Origin: Streptococcus sp. 116-D4 | GTDB lineage: Bacteria; Bacillota; Bacilli; Lactobacillales; Streptococcaceae | Direction of reading: 5' to 3' | Assembly: GCF_009731465.1 (NCBI RefSeq) | Contig: NZ_AP021887.1 | Coordinates: forward strand, 113,501-177,500 | Length of the DNA stretch: 64,000 nucleotides | Part shown: positions 19,185-29,094 of the stretch, in pieces | Position numbering within the stretch: the first letter of the stretch is position 1 | How the letters are laid out: each line of letters opens with the position of its first letter | Program-made: the position numbers and the translations under genes | Notes under the pieces: model-generated | What the model saw: only the letters and a program-made list of their open reading frames with translations | Databases searched by the model: none | What the model was told of the DNA's origin: nothing

Positions 19185-20702
19185 ATGAAAAAACGTCAAA
19201 GTGGTGTCTTGATGCACATTTCTTCTCTTCCAGGAGTATACGGAATCGGATCATTTGGTAAAAGTGCTTACGACTTCGTTGATTTCTTGGTTCGCACAAA
19301 ACAACGTTACTGGCAAATCCTTCCACTAGGAACAACTAGTTACGGAGACTCTCCTTACCAATCTTTCTCAGCTTTCGCAGGGAACACTCATTTTATTGAT
19401 TTAGATATCTTGGTGGAACAAGGCTTGTTGCAAGCCAGTGACCTTGAAGGGGTTGACTTTGGTAGCGATGCGTCTGAAGTTGATTATGCGAAAATCTACT
19501 ATGCACGTCGTCCTCTTTTAGAAAAAGCGGTAAAACGTTTCTTGGAAGTAGGAGATGTTAAAGATTTTGAGAAATTTGCTCAAGACAACCAATCATGGCT
19601 TGAACTCTTTGCAGAGTATATGGCTATCAAAGAGCATTTTGACAATCTTGCTTGGACAGAATGGCCGGATGCAGATGCTCGTGCTCGTAAAGCTTCAGCC
19701 CTTGAGAGCTACCGTGAGCAATTGGCAGACAAGTTGGTTTATCACCGTGTGACTCAATACTTCTTCTTCCAACAATGGTTGAAATTGAAAGCTTATGCTA
19801 ACGACAACCACATCGAAATCGTTGGGGACATGCCAATCTACGTAGCGGAAGATTCAAGCGATATGTGGGCAAATCCACATCTCTTCAAGACAGATGTCAA
19901 CGGTAAGGCGACTTGTATCGCAGGATGCCCACCAGATGAATTTTCTGCAACTGGTCAGCTTTGGGGGAACCCAATCTATGATTGGGAAGCAATGGACAAA
20001 GATGGTTACAAATGGTGGATTGAACGCTTGCGTGAAAGCTTCAAAATCTACGACATCGTTCGTATCGACCACTTCCGTGGCTTCGAATCTTACTGGGAAA
20101 TCCCTGCTGGTTCTGATACAGCAGCACCTGGTGAGTGGGTGAAAGGTCCTGGCTACAAGCTTTTTGCAGCCGTTAAGGAAGAACTTGGTGAGCTAAACAT
20201 TATCGCAGAAGACCTTGGTTTCATGACTGACGAAGTTATTGAATTGCGTGAACGTACTGGCTTCCCAGGAATGAAGATTCTTCAATTTGCCTTCAACCCA
20301 GAAGACGAAAGCATCGATAGCCCACACTTGGCACCTGCTAACTCAGTTATGTACACAGGAACACACGATAACAATACGGTCCTTGGTTGGTACCGCAACG
20401 AGATCGATGATGCGACTCGTGAGTACATGGCTCGTTACACGAACCGCAAAGAATACGAAACAGTGCCACATGCTATGCTTCGTACAGTCTTTTCATCAGT
20501 TAGCTTCATGGCAATTGCCACTATGCAAGATTTGCTAGAATTGGATGAGGCAGCTCGTATGAACTTCCCATCTACTCTTGGTGGAAACTGGTCTTGGCGT
20601 ATGACTGAAGACCAATTGACACCCGCTGTCGAAGAAACTTTGCTTGACTTGACAACAATCTATCGCCGAATCAATGAAAATTTGGTAGAATTAAACAAAT
20701 AA
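19185..20702 (+). CDS. malM: 4-alpha-glucanotransferase (amylomaltase)
   Basis: A 505-residue GH77 enzyme that disproportionates maltodextrins in the cytoplasm, releasing glucose and lengthening chains for the phosphorylase. Catalytic motifs are visible: [14 protein letters not shown] (nucleophile Asp), [11 protein letters not shown] (acid/base Glu) and [13 protein letters not shown] 19176 is in frame, but ATG 19185 is preferred because GAGGTG lies 7 nt before it. malP follows after 25 nt and is co-transcribed. Confidence 0.96.
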   Translation: MKKRQSGVLMHISSLPGVYGIGSFGKSAYDFVDFLVRTKQRYWQILPLGTTSYGDSPYQSFSAFAGNTHFIDLDILVEQGLLQASDLEGVDFGSDASEVDYAKIYYARRPLLEKAVKRFLEVGDVKDFEKFAQDNQSWLELFAEYMAIKEHFDNLAWTEWPDADARARKASALESYREQLADKLVYHRVTQYFFFQQWLKLKAYANDNHIEIVGDMPIYVAEDSSDMWANPHLFKTDVNGKATCIAGCPPDEFSATGQLWGNPIYDWEAMDKDGYKWWIERLRESFKIYDIVRIDHFRGFESYWEIPAGSDTAAPGEWVKGPGYKLFAAVKEELGELNIIAEDLGFMTDEVIELRERTGFPGMKILQFAFNPEDESIDSPHLAPANSVMYTGTHDNNTVLGWYRNEIDDATREYMARYTNRKEYETVPHAMLRTVFSSVSFMAIATMQDLLELDEAARMNFPSTLGGNWSWRMTEDQLTPAVEETLLDLTTIYRRINENLVELNK

Positions 20703-20727
20703 TACAATATCAGGAGATACCTTAAAC

Positions 20728-22986
20728 ATGTTATCACTACAAGAATTTGTACAAAATCGTTACAATAAAACCATTGCAGAATGTAGCAATGAAGAGCTTT
20801 ATCTTGCTCTTCTTAACTACAGCAAGCTTGCAAGCAGCCAAAAACCAGTGAACACTGGTAAGAAAAAAGTTTACTATATCTCAGCTGAGTTCTTGATTGG
20901 TAAACTCTTGTCAAACAACTTGATTAACCTTGGTCTTTATGACGAAGTTAAAAAAGAACTTGCTGACGCAGGTAAAGAGTTGATCGAAATCGAAGAAGTA
21001 GAATTGGAACCATCACTTGGTAATGGTGGTTTGGGACGTTTGGCAGCCTGCTTTATCGACTCAATCGCTACACTTGGATTGAATGGTGACGGTGTTGGTT
21101 TGAACTACCACTTTGGTCTTTTCCAACAAGTGCTTAAAAACAACCAACAAGAAACAATTCCTAACGCTTGGTTGACTGACCAAAACTGGTTGGTTCGCTC
21201 AAGCCGTAGCTACCAAGTGCCATTTGCTCACTTCACATTGACATCAACTCTTTACGATATTGATGTACCTGGTTACAAGACAGAAACGAAAAACCGCTTG
21301 CGTTTGTTTGACTTGGATTCAGTTGATTCTTCAATCATCCAAGATGGTATCGACTTTGACAAGACAGATATCGCTCACAACTTGACTCTTTTCCTTTACC
21401 CAGACGATAGCGACAAACAAGGTGAATTGCTCCGTATCTTCCAACAATACTTCATGGTTTCAAACGGTGCTCAATTGATCATCGATGAAGCAATCGAAAA
21501 AGGAAGCAACTTGCATGACCTTGCTGACTACGCAGTTGTCCAAATCAACGATACTCACCCCTCAATGGTGATTCCTGAATTGATCCGTCTTTTAACTGAA
21601 CGTGGTATCGAACTTGATGAAGCAATCTCAATCGTTCGTAGCATGACTGCCTACACTAACCACACAATCCTTGCTGAAGCCCTTGAAAAATGGCCTCTTG
21701 AATTCTTGCAAGAAGTGGTTCCTCATTTGGTACCAATCATCGAAGAATTGGACCGTCGTGTGAAAGCAGAATACAAAGATCCAGCTGTTCAAATCATCGA
21801 TGAGAGTGGACGTGTCCACATGGCTCACATGGATATCCACTACGGATACAGCGTAAACGGAGTTGCGGCTCTTCACACTGAAATCTTGAAGAATTCAGAG
21901 TTGAAAGCTTTCTACGACATCTACCCAGAAAAATTCAACAACAAAACAAACGGTATCACTTTCCGTCGTTGGCTCATGCATGCTAACCCAAGATTGTCTC
22001 ACTACTTGGATGAGATTCTTGGAGAAGGTTGGCACCATGAAGCAGATGAGCTTGAAAAACTTTTGTCTTATGAAGACAAAGCAGCTGTCAAAGAAAAATT
22101 GGAAAGCATCAAGGCTCACAACAAACGTAAATTGGCTCGTCACTTGAAAGAACACCAAGGTGTGGAAATCAATCCAAACTCTATCTTTGACATCCAAATC
22201 AAACGTCTTCACGAGTACAAACGCCAACAAATGAACGCTTTGTACGTTATCCACAAATACCTTGACATCAAAGCTGGTAACATCCCTGCTCGTCCAATCA
22301 CAGTCTTCTTTGGTGGTAAAGCAGCTCCTGCCTACACAATCGCCCAAGATATCATTCACTTGATTCTTTGCTTGTCAGAAGTGATTGCTAATGACCCAGC
22401 AGTTGCTCCACACTTGCAAGTAGTTATGGTTGAAAACTACAACGTTACTGCAGCAAGCTTCCTTATCCCGGCATGTGATATCTCAGAACAAATCTCACTT
22501 GCTTCTAAAGAAGCTTCAGGTACTGGTAACATGAAATTCATGTTGAACGGAGCTTTGACTCTTGGTACTATGGACGGAGCTAACGTGGAAATCGCTGAAT
22601 TGGTTGGAGATGAAAACATCTACATCTTTGGTGAAGATTCTGAAACTGTTATCGACCTTTATGCAAAAGCAGCTTACAAATCAAGCGAATTCTACGCTCG
22701 TGAAGCCATCAAACCATTGGTTGACTTTATCGTCAGCGACGCTGTTCTTGCAGTAGGTAAGAAAGAACGCTTGGAACGTCTTTACAATGAATTGATCAAC
22801 AAAGACTGGTTCATGACTCTTCTTGACTTAGAAGACTACATCAAAGTGAAAGAGCAAATGCTTGCTGACTACGAAGACCGTGATACATGGTTGGATAAAG
22901 TCATCGTCAACATTGCTAAAGCAGGATTCTTCTCATCTGACCGTACAATCGCTCAGTATAACGAAGATATCTGGCACTTGAACTAA
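20728..22986 (+). CDS. malP: Maltodextrin/glycogen phosphorylase
   Basis: A 752-residue GT35 phosphorylase that releases glucose-1-phosphate from maltodextrin ends. Hallmarks are [14 protein letters not shown] and the pyridoxal-phosphate site [16 protein letters not shown], in which the lysine carries the cofactor. It is shorter than glycogen phosphorylases of about 800 residues, as usual for bacterial maltodextrin phosphorylases. CAGGAGA precedes the ATG. Codon use is strongly biased, as in highly expressed streptococcal genes. A BOX element begins at its stop codon. Confidence 0.96.
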   Translation: MLSLQEFVQNRYNKTIAECSNEELYLALLNYSKLASSQKPVNTGKKKVYYISAEFLIGKLLSNNLINLGLYDEVKKELADAGKELIEIEEVELEPSLGNGGLGRLAACFIDSIATLGLNGDGVGLNYHFGLFQQVLKNNQQETIPNAWLTDQNWLVRSSRSYQVPFAHFTLTSTLYDIDVPGYKTETKNRLRLFDLDSVDSSIIQDGIDFDKTDIAHNLTLFLYPDDSDKQGELLRIFQQYFMVSNGAQLIIDEAIEKGSNLHDLADYAVVQINDTHPSMVIPELIRLLTERGIELDEAISIVRSMTAYTNHTILAEALEKWPLEFLQEVVPHLVPIIEELDRRVKAEYKDPAVQIIDESGRVHMAHMDIHYGYSVNGVAALHTEILKNSELKAFYDIYPEKFNNKTNGITFRRWLMHANPRLSHYLDEILGEGWHHEADELEKLLSYEDKAAVKEKLESIKAHNKRKLARHLKEHQGVEINPNSIFDIQIKRLHEYKRQQMNALYVIHKYLDIKAGNIPARPITVFFGGKAAPAYTIAQDIIHLILCLSEVIANDPAVAPHLQVVMVENYNVTAASFLIPACDISEQISLASKEASGTGNMKFMLNGALTLGTMDGANVEIAELVGDENIYIFGEDSETVIDLYAKAAYKSSEFYAREAIKPLVDFIVSDAVLAVGKKERLERLYNELINKDWFMTLLDLEDYIKVKEQMLADYEDRDTWLDKVIVNIAKAGFFSSDRTIAQYNEDIWHLN

Positions 22987-23137
22987 TACTCTTCGAAAAT
23001 CAAATTCAAACCACGTCAGCGTTGCCTTACCGTATATAGGTTACTGACTTCGTCAGTTCTATCTACAACCTCAAAGCAGTTCTTTGAGCAACCTGCGGCT
23101 AGCTTCCTAGTTTGCTCTTTGATTTTCATTGAGTATA
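22986..23137. repeat. BOX element with A, B and C modules
   Basis: It begins ATACTCTTCGAAAATC at the last base of the malP stop codon and ends CATTGAGTATA. boxA (ACGTCAGCGTTGCCTTACCG), boxB (TTACTGACTTCGTCAGTTC) and boxC (GCAACCTGCGGCTAGC) are all present. It lies between malP and its terminator, so it is transcribed with malMP. Confidence 0.93.
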
Positions 23138-23170
23138 AGATACAAATTCATACTAATACACTTTCCTATG

Positions 23171-23200
23171 AAGCGAATTTCGATTGAAATTCGCTTTTTT
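23171..23200 (+). terminator. Terminator of malM-malP
   Basis: AAGCGAATTTC - GATT - GAAATTCGCTT, a perfect 11-bp stem followed by T-tract. The interval 23201-23377 holds only an extended -10 (TGTTAGAAT near 23313-23321) for the next gene. Confidence 0.92.
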
Positions 23201-23377
23201 AATACTTGAGTGGAAATAGACCTCAGATACTATATTAAAATGGGGCAAATATAAAGAGTTATGGCTTAAAACTATTCATTATAATTATTTTTTCTGAAAA
23301 TTGTAGGAAAGTGTGTTAGAATGGAAATGTATACACGTAGTTGTTTGGCTATCAAATTAGAATTTAAAGAGGTCATT

Positions 23378-24280
23378 ATGAGTAATTTAGAAATAGGGAA
23401 ACGAATTCGCACCTTACGGACTGAAAAAGGATTGAGTAGAGAAGCCTTTTGTGGAGATGAAAAAGAACTTACTGTTCGTCAGTTGGGTCGAATTGAAACA
23501 GGAAATAACTTGCCCAGCTTAGCGAAACTAGATTATATAGCTGGAGAGCTAGGAATTCCGATGTCTCAGTTAATTGATGAAGGCATGATAATTGTTCCCA
23601 AAGAGTATTTAAAGCTAAAAACGAAGTTAATTCGTCAATCTATTCATGGAGATGAAGAAAAGGTCCGCCAGCGTGAGGCTATCTTTGAAGATATTCAGGA
23701 ACATTTTTATGATCAACTCCCTGAGGATGAACAAATAGCAGTTGAGGTTCTACAAGCTATTGATGATGTATATGTTTCTGAAAATGCCGAATTTGGAGAA
23801 GGTTTAATTGAGGAATATTTCAATCAAACTTTGCTACAAACGGAGTATTCTGTAAATGATTTATTGATCTTATATTTATATTTTTTATCAAGTGCTATTA
23901 GTTTCAAACGACATGATGAAATTTTTAAAAAAGTAAGAAGTAATATCGTGACTATAATTGACTGTTCAGATAACACTTACATGCATCTACTACAAAGAGT
24001 ATTAATTGCAATGCTGTTGTATCAATTGAGAAACGAATACTACGAAGATATCTCTGTCATTTTTGGTTTTCTAAGAGAAATTATGATGGAAATTCAAGAT
24101 TCAAACTTAAAACCAACGGTAGACTACTTAGAAGTCAAATATTACCTATACGGGGAAAAAGATAAAGAAAAAGCCCTACAATACTATGAAAAAGCTATCA
24201 GTGGAGCAGAATTTTTTAATGATATAAATTTCAAAAATCGAGTGATAGAGGAGATGAAAGAAGAGTTTCCAGATATGTAA
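23378..24280 (+). CDS. PlcR/TprA-like peptide-sensing regulator, copy 1
   Basis: A 300-residue cytoplasmic protein. An XRE helix-turn-helix (IGKRIRTLRTEKGLSREAFC, ELTVRQLGRIETGNN) covers residues 1-62, followed by a helical tetratricopeptide-type domain (for example EKALQYYEKAISGAEFF). This is the layout of PlcR and pneumococcal TprA, which respond to imported peptides. ATG 23378 has AAAGAGG upstream; the frame open to 23321 is rejected. Residues 1-165 are almost identical to copy 2, while 166-235, where ligand contacts are expected, differ strongly. Confidence 0.87.
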   Translation: MSNLEIGKRIRTLRTEKGLSREAFCGDEKELTVRQLGRIETGNNLPSLAKLDYIAGELGIPMSQLIDEGMIIVPKEYLKLKTKLIRQSIHGDEEKVRQREAIFEDIQEHFYDQLPEDEQIAVEVLQAIDDVYVSENAEFGEGLIEEYFNQTLLQTEYSVNDLLILYLYFLSSAISFKRHDEIFKKVRSNIVTIIDCSDNTYMHLLQRVLIAMLLYQLRNEYYEDISVIFGFLREIMMEIQDSNLKPTVDYLEVKYYLYGEKDKEKALQYYEKAISGAEFFNDINFKNRVIEEMKEEFPDM

Positions 24281-24430
24281 AAAACTCTTTGTTCATTGTG
24301 GAGGTGGCTGATAAGCAGTCTAAGTAGCTTTTTCAGTAAGAATTTAATATATTTGAAGTAATAGTTGATAACAAATAGTCATAACTACTTTTATTTGCTG
24401 TGTGCAAAAGTCTATTTATAGAGGAATGAT

Positions 24431-25333
24431 ATGAAAAATTTAGAAATCGGGAAACGGATTCGCACCTTACGGACTGAAAAAGGATTGAGTAGGGAAGCCT
24501 TTTGTGGAGATGAAAAAGAACTTACTGTTCGTCAGTTGGGCCGAATTGAAACAGGAAATAACTTGCCCAGTTTAGCTAAACTAGACTATATAGCAAAAAT
24601 ATTGGGAGTTCCGATATCTCAGTTAATTGATGAAGGCCCGCTAATCGTTCCTAAAGAGTATTTAAAGCTAAAAACGAAGTTAATTCGTCAATCTATTCAT
24701 GGAGATGAAGAAAAAGTCCGCCAGCGTGAAGCTATCTTTGAAGACATTCAGGAACGTTTTTATGACCAACTTCCTGAAGATGAGCAAGTAGCAGTTGAAG
24801 TCCTACAAGCCATTGATGATGTATATATTTCTGAAAACGCTGAATTTGGGGAAGGTTTAATTGAAGAGTATTTTGAGCAAACAATGCTGCGAACAGAATA
24901 TTCGACAAATGATCTACTACTATTGTACTTGTATTTCTTATCTTTAGCGGTTAAAGCAGAACGAGATGAAGTAACTTTAAACAAAGTTTGTCTAACTATT
25001 GTATCTCAAACAAATTATGATGATACAAACTATATTCACTTGCTTCAAAGGGTACTAATAGGTTTAGTACTTTATCAGCTTGACATCGATTATCATGAAT
25101 TTATACCTGAAATATTGAGTATGTTAAGAGAAATTATGATTGACATCGGAGATACTAGTTTAAAACCCACAGTTGATTATTTAGAAGCAAAGTATTACCT
25201 CTATGGTAAAGGAAATGAAGAAAAAGCCCTACAGTATTACGACAAAGCTATTATGGGAGCAGAGTTTTTAAATGATAATTTATTTAAAAACCGAGTTTTA
25301 GAGGAAAAAAATCTAGACTTCCCAAACATTTGA
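24431..25333 (+). CDS. PlcR/TprA-like peptide-sensing regulator, copy 2
   Basis: A 300-residue tandem paralogue of the preceding gene with the same XRE domain and helical C-terminal domain. The DNA-recognition helices are identical (ELTVRQLGRIETGNNLPSLA), so both probably read the same operator, but the centre (about 166-235) has diverged. AGAGGAATG lies just upstream. It has its own terminator, and the ABC transporter unit begins 184 nt later. No obvious Phr-type peptide gene was found between or beside the two copies. Confidence 0.87.
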   Translation: MKNLEIGKRIRTLRTEKGLSREAFCGDEKELTVRQLGRIETGNNLPSLAKLDYIAKILGVPISQLIDEGPLIVPKEYLKLKTKLIRQSIHGDEEKVRQREAIFEDIQERFYDQLPEDEQVAVEVLQAIDDVYISENAEFGEGLIEEYFEQTMLRTEYSTNDLLLLYLYFLSLAVKAERDEVTLNKVCLTIVSQTNYDDTNYIHLLQRVLIGLVLYQLDIDYHEFIPEILSMLREIMIDIGDTSLKPTVDYLEAKYYLYGKGNEEKALQYYDKAIMGAEFLNDNLFKNRVLEEKNLDFPNI

Positions 25334-25370
25334 TTTGTACATAATAGATATTATTTTCAATAACTGAAAC

Positions 25371-25413
25371 AACAGGACATAAATGTCAGTAGACAAAGAT
25401 GTCCTGTTTTTTT
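25371..25413 (+). terminator. Terminator after regulator copy 2
   Basis: ACAGGACAT (25372-25380) pairs with ATGTCCTGT (25399-25407), followed by seven T. A possible -10 (TATACT near 25427) for the next unit follows. Confidence 0.85.
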
Positions 25414-25517
25414 ACTCTCGTAAGGTATATACTGTTATTGTAAATAAGTTAAGCAGAGCGCAATGCTAGAACCATTACTATTTAAACGGGATGTAGATTA
25501 GCAGGCGGGAGGAAAAT

Positions 25518-25739
25518 ATGGTAAAAACAATTGACTATTATATGGATGAAAAGTTTGTCAAGAAGGACTATCTGATTATCAAAAATAGTCTAGATAGCAG
25601 ACGCCTATGTAAAGTGACACTTGATGAGAAATTGCTCAAATTAGTTCTCTTGCTTCCAAATGAAATGAGAGAAATCAAAATGGACTCCAACTTAAAACCT
25701 AGAATTAGAGTTGTTGACATAACCGATGGGAGTGAGTGA
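25518..25739 (+). CDS. Small protein of the KDY/KDF family, cassette 1
   Basis: A 73-residue soluble protein with alternating hydrophobic strands, starting after a strong GGGAGG site. The core VKKDYLIIKN ... KLLKLVLLL lines up without gaps with VKDFMILKN ... YLLDLLILK of the protein at 45577-45885 in cassette 2. No known family is recognised. It is the first gene before an ABC-2 transporter, so it may be an accessory, a substrate-related factor or an immunity partner. Its stop is 41 nt before the ATPase start. Confidence 0.75.
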   Translation: MVKTIDYYMDEKFVKKDYLIIKNSLDSRRLCKVTLDEKLLKLVLLLPNEMREIKMDSNLKPRIRVVDITDGSE

Positions 25740-25780
25740 AGTTTCTAAAATACAATTTATCATTAGAAAGAGGTAATACA

Positions 25781-26605
25781 ATGATTAAGGTAGAAAGAGT
25801 TATAAAGCGATTTGGAGATAATGTTGCTTTAAATCAAATTAGTTTTTCAATAAACGAAGGAGAAATTTTTGGATTCCTAGGTCCATCTGGTTCAGGGAAA
25901 ACAACAATGATCAATATTCTGACAGGACAGCTACAGGCCAACAGCGGAAAGACAGAATTATTAGGGAAAGATTCTCAAAAATTACTTCCGTCAGATTTTG
26001 AAGAGTTAGGCTTAGTAGGTGACACAAGTGGTTATTACGAAAAATTAAGTTTGTACAATAACTTGTTACTGTTTGCAAGACTATACGGAGTTTCAAAATC
26101 ACGAATTGAAGAAATTCTAAAACAAGTTGGTCTGTATGATAGTAAAGACACTCCAGCTGAGAAACTTTCTACAGGAATGCGTCAACGAATGCTTTTAGCT
26201 CGTGCTTTAATCAATTACCCTAAAGTTCTATTTTTAGATGAACCTACAAGTGGGTTAGATCCCACCACCTCAAAGAAGATTCACAAATTACTACAGGAGT
26301 TAAAGGAAAGAGGAACAACCATTTTCTTAACTACTCATGATATGAATGAGGCGACTTTATTATGTGATAACCTAGCTCTTTTGAATAAAGGTGATCTTAT
26401 TGAACAAGGAAGCCCAGGCGAAATTATCCAAAAATACAACACGGAAAAGAATGTTGCAGTAACCTATAGTGATTCTACTAAAAAGGTAGTGCGCTTTGAA
26501 GACTTGCAGCAAGAAGATTATAAAAAAATAATGACGATTCACTCATGTGAACCAACTTTAGAAGACATTTTTATTAAATTGACAGGAGAAAAATTAGATG
26601 TTTAA
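25781..26605 (+). CDS. ABC transporter ATP-binding protein, ABC-2 type
   Basis: A 274-residue nucleotide-binding protein with Walker A GPSGSGKTT, signature LSTGMRQRM (a variant of LSGGQ, common in drug and bacteriocin ABC-2 systems), Walker B LFLDEPTSGLD and the H-loop TTHD. ATG 25781 with AAAGAGG upstream is preferred over the open frame from 25736. Its last 8 nt overlap the permease gene, so the two are coupled. The accessory context suggests export of, or defence against, a peptide. Confidence 0.93.
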   Translation: MIKVERVIKRFGDNVALNQISFSINEGEIFGFLGPSGSGKTTMINILTGQLQANSGKTELLGKDSQKLLPSDFEELGLVGDTSGYYEKLSLYNNLLLFARLYGVSKSRIEEILKQVGLYDSKDTPAEKLSTGMRQRMLLARALINYPKVLFLDEPTSGLDPTTSKKIHKLLQELKERGTTIFLTTHDMNEATLLCDNLALLNKGDLIEQGSPGEIIQKYNTEKNVAVTYSDSTKKVVRFEDLQQEDYKKIMTIHSCEPTLEDIFIKLTGEKLDV

Positions 26606-27353
26606 GAGAATTTTAGCCCTTATCTGGTTGAGGACACAAGTATTGTTAACAAACAAAAACACTTTGGTACAGGTAGTATTCCCATTCTTTCTGGTTCTAC
26701 TCTTCCAAAATTTTATGAATACAGATGGCACTCAAGGGAAAGTACTATTGTATAGCTCTTTAACAATGGCATTCTCATTTTCTTCTGGGTCAATGATTTC
26801 AAACTCTATTGCAGAGGAAAAAGAAAAAAGAATTTTTAAAACACTTATTTTAAGCGGAGTTCGCCGTGGAGAATATCTTGTTTCAGTGTTGTTTTATCCT
26901 GTAATCTTTGCCTTGGCTTCAGTTATTTCCTTCCCTATTATGGTTGAAGTGGATTTCGCAAAAGATTATCCTGTATACCTTGTAGTAGCTTCTCTGGTAG
27001 CATTATGTACAATCCTCTTAAATTTGGTGATTGGAGCTATTTCAGAGACACAAACGCAAGCTCAGGTTTATGGTTTGATTCCAATGCTTGGTCTCTCATT
27101 CTTGCCAATGTTTGCTCAAGTTAGCTCAGAGGTCAAGAAATTCATGGATACAACCTTCTTAGGAGTTTATGTAGATTTCTTTAATAAACCAGATTTCAAA
27201 TTGAATTTTGACAGTTTGGGGATCACTTTTGCTTGGGTTGTAGCATTACTTGCCCTCAGCTATTGGGGATTGAAAAATAAAAAAAAAGTTCCGTTTGGAA
27301 AGTTAACACTTAATCAACTTCAAAAACTAACTTTTTTAAAAGCTAAGTGTTAG
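26598..27353 (+). CDS. ABC-2 type transporter permease
   Basis: A 251-residue protein with about six membrane helices and the cytoplasmic loop AEEKEKRIFKTLILSGVRRGEY, which is typical of ABC-2 permeases (EKE...LLxTPVxxxxY-like). It partners with the overlapping ATPase gene. Its last 12 codons are duplicated at 27739, at the head of the second repeat unit. The substrate is unknown. Confidence 0.9.
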   Translation: MFKRILALIWLRTQVLLTNKNTLVQVVFPFFLVLLFQNFMNTDGTQGKVLLYSSLTMAFSFSSGSMISNSIAEEKEKRIFKTLILSGVRRGEYLVSVLFYPVIFALASVISFPIMVEVDFAKDYPVYLVVASLVALCTILLNLVIGAISETQTQAQVYGLIPMLGLSFLPMFAQVSSEVKKFMDTTFLGVYVDFFNKPDFKLNFDSLGITFAWVVALLALSYWGLKNKKKVPFGKLTLNQLQKLTFLKAKC

Positions 27354-27515
27354 TAAGCTTGTAAGAAACCTAGTTTAAAACAATAAACCAGCGCTTTAAA
27401 TGCTGGTTTTACTGTCTTCAGCCTTCTGTTTCTTCGTAGTTGATTACCTCATATCTCTTGTATTCGCTTACACAAAGTATTATAATATGATTGTAGGAAA
27501 GAAGGTGTTCTTATG
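27318..27515. repeat. 198-bp direct repeat, copy 1 (permease tail-terminator-promoter-start codon)
   Basis: From CTTCAAAAACTAAC, inside the permease 3' end, to the ATG of the small protein. It contains the terminator AAACCAGC/GCTGGTTT (27385-27410) and a promoter TTGTAT-17 nt-TATAAT (27458-27486), then AGGAAAGAAGGTGTTCTT and ATG. Copy 2 (27739-27936) matches it over nearly all its length; the least similar part lies between terminator and promoter. Confidence 0.88.
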
Positions 27516-27659
27516 ATACATACACTTAAATTGGTGTTGTTTATTACCTTTCTTGTAATAAGCTTGTTACCTGATAAGATTTTTGGAAAAAATAAAAAAA
27601 TTTGGAAAATAGTTCTTGCAATATTGATGGCGGCGACAGCATTGTCATTTATGTACTAA
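27513..27659 (+). CDS. Small two-helix membrane protein A
   Basis: A 48-residue protein: hydrophobic segment LVLFITFLVISLL, a basic hinge (DKIFGKNKKIW) and a second hydrophobic segment IVLAILMAATALSF. It has its own promoter and AGAAGG ribosome binding site. Its size and position, after a transporter and before a second small membrane gene with the same control region, suggest an immunity-type or toxin-type peptide; this is inference. Confidence 0.7.
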   Translation: MIHTLKLVLFITFLVISLLPDKIFGKNKKIWKIVLAILMAATALSFMY

Positions 27660-27669
27660 GTTATTTTAA

Positions 27670-27700
27670 GAATGTAGGGTTTATTTCCCTACATTCTTTT
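27670..27700 (+). terminator. Terminator after small protein A
   Basis: GAATGTAGGG - TTTATTT - CCCTACATTC, a perfect 10-bp stem followed by TTTT. Confidence 0.9.
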
Positions 27701-27738
27701 TAGTTTTTTCTGTTTTCTAGATTCTATTTATCCAAGCG

Positions 27739-27936
27739 CTTCAAAAACTAACTTTTTTTAAAGCTTAGTGTTAGTAAGTTTTGTAAGAAACCTAGTTTAA
27801 AACAATAAACCAGCGCTTAAAATGCTGGTTTTACAACCTTTAAGCCTCGAAATCTACTTAAAAATTACCTCAAATTTCTTGTGTTCGCTTACATAAAGTA
27901 TTATAATATGATTATAGGAAAGAAGGTGTTCTTATG
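27739..27936. repeat. 198-bp direct repeat, copy 2
   Basis: It repeats 27318-27515, including a non-functional relic of the permease 3' end, the terminator (27807-27832), a promoter TTGTGT-17 nt-TATAAT (27879-27907) and the translation start. The genes downstream of the two copies are unrelated, so the control unit, not the gene, has been duplicated. Confidence 0.88.
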
Positions 27937-28140
27937 TGGAAAAAATATTTTTCAAAATATAAATGGACGGATTTATTTTGGATTCTATTTGTTATTTTAA
28001 CATGCCTCTTGGCGGGTAATAGTAATCTTTACCCCCTTACCCATCAAGAAATCTCTTATCATGGGTGCTTATCGGGAATTACACTTGCCTTATTTCACTT
28101 GCTATTTATTGATAAGTTTTTTATTTCGAATCGAAAATAA
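27934..28140 (+). CDS. Small two-helix membrane protein B
   Basis: A 68-residue protein with two hydrophobic helices (LFWILFVILTCLLAG and CLSGITLALFHLLFIDKFF) and a basic N-terminus (MWKKYFSKYKW). It uses the duplicated promoter and the AGAAGG ribosome binding site. Its sequence is unrelated to protein A, though the topology is similar. No family is recognised. Confidence 0.72.
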   Translation: MWKKYFSKYKWTDLFWILFVILTCLLAGNSNLYPLTHQEISYHGCLSGITLALFHLLFIDKFFISNRK

Positions 28141-28205
28141 ATGGAGAAGCTAAAAGCTTTAAATGTTTTAGACTTTTGGGATAGATAGTTTAAAAATTGA
28201 AATTT

Positions 28206-28238
28206 AAAACCGCAGATCTTCTTGAAATGCGGTTTTTT
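28206..28238 (+). terminator. Terminator after small protein B, convergent with rlmA
   Basis: AAAACCGCA - 13-nt loop - TGCGGTTTT, with A and T tracts on both sides, so probably bidirectional. Confidence 0.85.
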
Positions 28239-28245
28239 GTGTCAA

Positions 28246-29094
28246 TTATAGTACTCTCCCAACCAGAATCTCAGCCTCAATGGTAATCTCTGTCAGTTGG
28301 CTCCAGTCAATCTTGCTCTGGTCAATGTGAAAGAGGAGAGGAGTCATACTGAGTAGGGCTTGGAGCTGCTCTGCTGTGATAGTTTTAGTCAGAGAGGCAG
28401 TTTGACTAGATAGGATGGTAAAGTGTTCTCGGAAATGATTTTTGATATCTTGGTTGGAATAGTCCTTGTTTGTCAGCTGGTCTTGTACCTTCTGACGGAT
28501 TTCCTTGAGGTGATTTTTAGTTGGAATAACCTTTATCAAGATACCGTCTTTGGATAAAACGCGACGAAATTCTCCATAGTTGGCAGGGGAAAAGATATCA
28601 AGCAGGATATCCATGCTAGCGTCTTTTATAGGAAGACGAGCCAAGTCACCAACGAACCAGTTGACTGCCCAGTTGGGTTCGCTCTTGGCAGCGATTTGGA
28701 CGGAATCTTTGGAAATATCAAAGGCATAGAAGGTTTTGTCAGGATGCCTTTCTTGGAGTTTGCGAGAATAGAAACCTTCACCGCAACCGATATCTAAGAC
28801 TGTGGTGCTAGTTTCTGAACTGGCTAGCAAGTCAGATACAGCCTCTAAGATAGCCTGATAAAAGCCGGCTTCTAGGATTTGTTGACGGTTTTGAAAATTT
28901 TCCTTGTCGTAGTTAGCAGATTGCTTGATTTGAGGTGCTAGATTGACATAGCCGAATTTCGCCAAGTCAAAAGAATGGCGATTGCTACATTTGAGACTGC
29001 TCTCTACCAGAGTCAGATTGTCTTGGCAGATAGGACAGGCAAAGGCAGTCGCAGAAGCAAAACGCTGAATTTTGGGTTTGAGATTTGTATTCAT
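28246..29094 (-). CDS. rlmA: 23S rRNA (guanine-N1) methyltransferase RlmA(II) type
   Basis: A 282-residue SAM-dependent enzyme. An N-terminal zinc finger (CPICQDNLTL ... CSNRHSFD, residues 20-41) recognises rRNA, and the Rossmann domain has TVLDIGCGEGFYSRKL and LLDIFSPANYGEFRRV. Gram-positive members (RlmA-II, TlrB) methylate N1 of G748 in 23S rRNA helix 35, and its loss affects telithromycin binding in pneumococci. The A(I)/A(II) choice rests on the Gram-positive host. Monocistronic, transcribed towards cassette 1. Confidence 0.9.
   Translation of the reverse strand: MNTNLKPKIQRFASATAFACPICQDNLTLVESSLKCSNRHSFDLAKFGYVNLAPQIKQSANYDKENFQNRQQILEAGFYQAILEAVSDLLASSETSTTVLDIGCGEGFYSRKLQERHPDKTFYAFDISKDSVQIAAKSEPNWAVNWFVGDLARLPIKDASMDILLDIFSPANYGEFRRVLSKDGILIKVIPTKNHLKEIRQKVQDQLTNKDYSNQDIKNHFREHFTILSSQTASLTKTITAEQLQALLSMTPLLFHIDQSKIDWSQLTEITIEAEILVGRVL

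Noticed and set aside
24281..24430. A Phr-type peptide gene between the two PlcR-like regulators
   Set aside because: No frame with a start, ribosome binding site and signal-like sequence on either strand.
25463..25501. MLEPLLFKRDVD, a 12-residue frame before the cassette 1 transporter operon, as a possible signal peptide
   Set aside because: No ribosome binding site, charged and not secretable, and unlike the micro-ORF of cassette 2. Chance is the simpler explanation.
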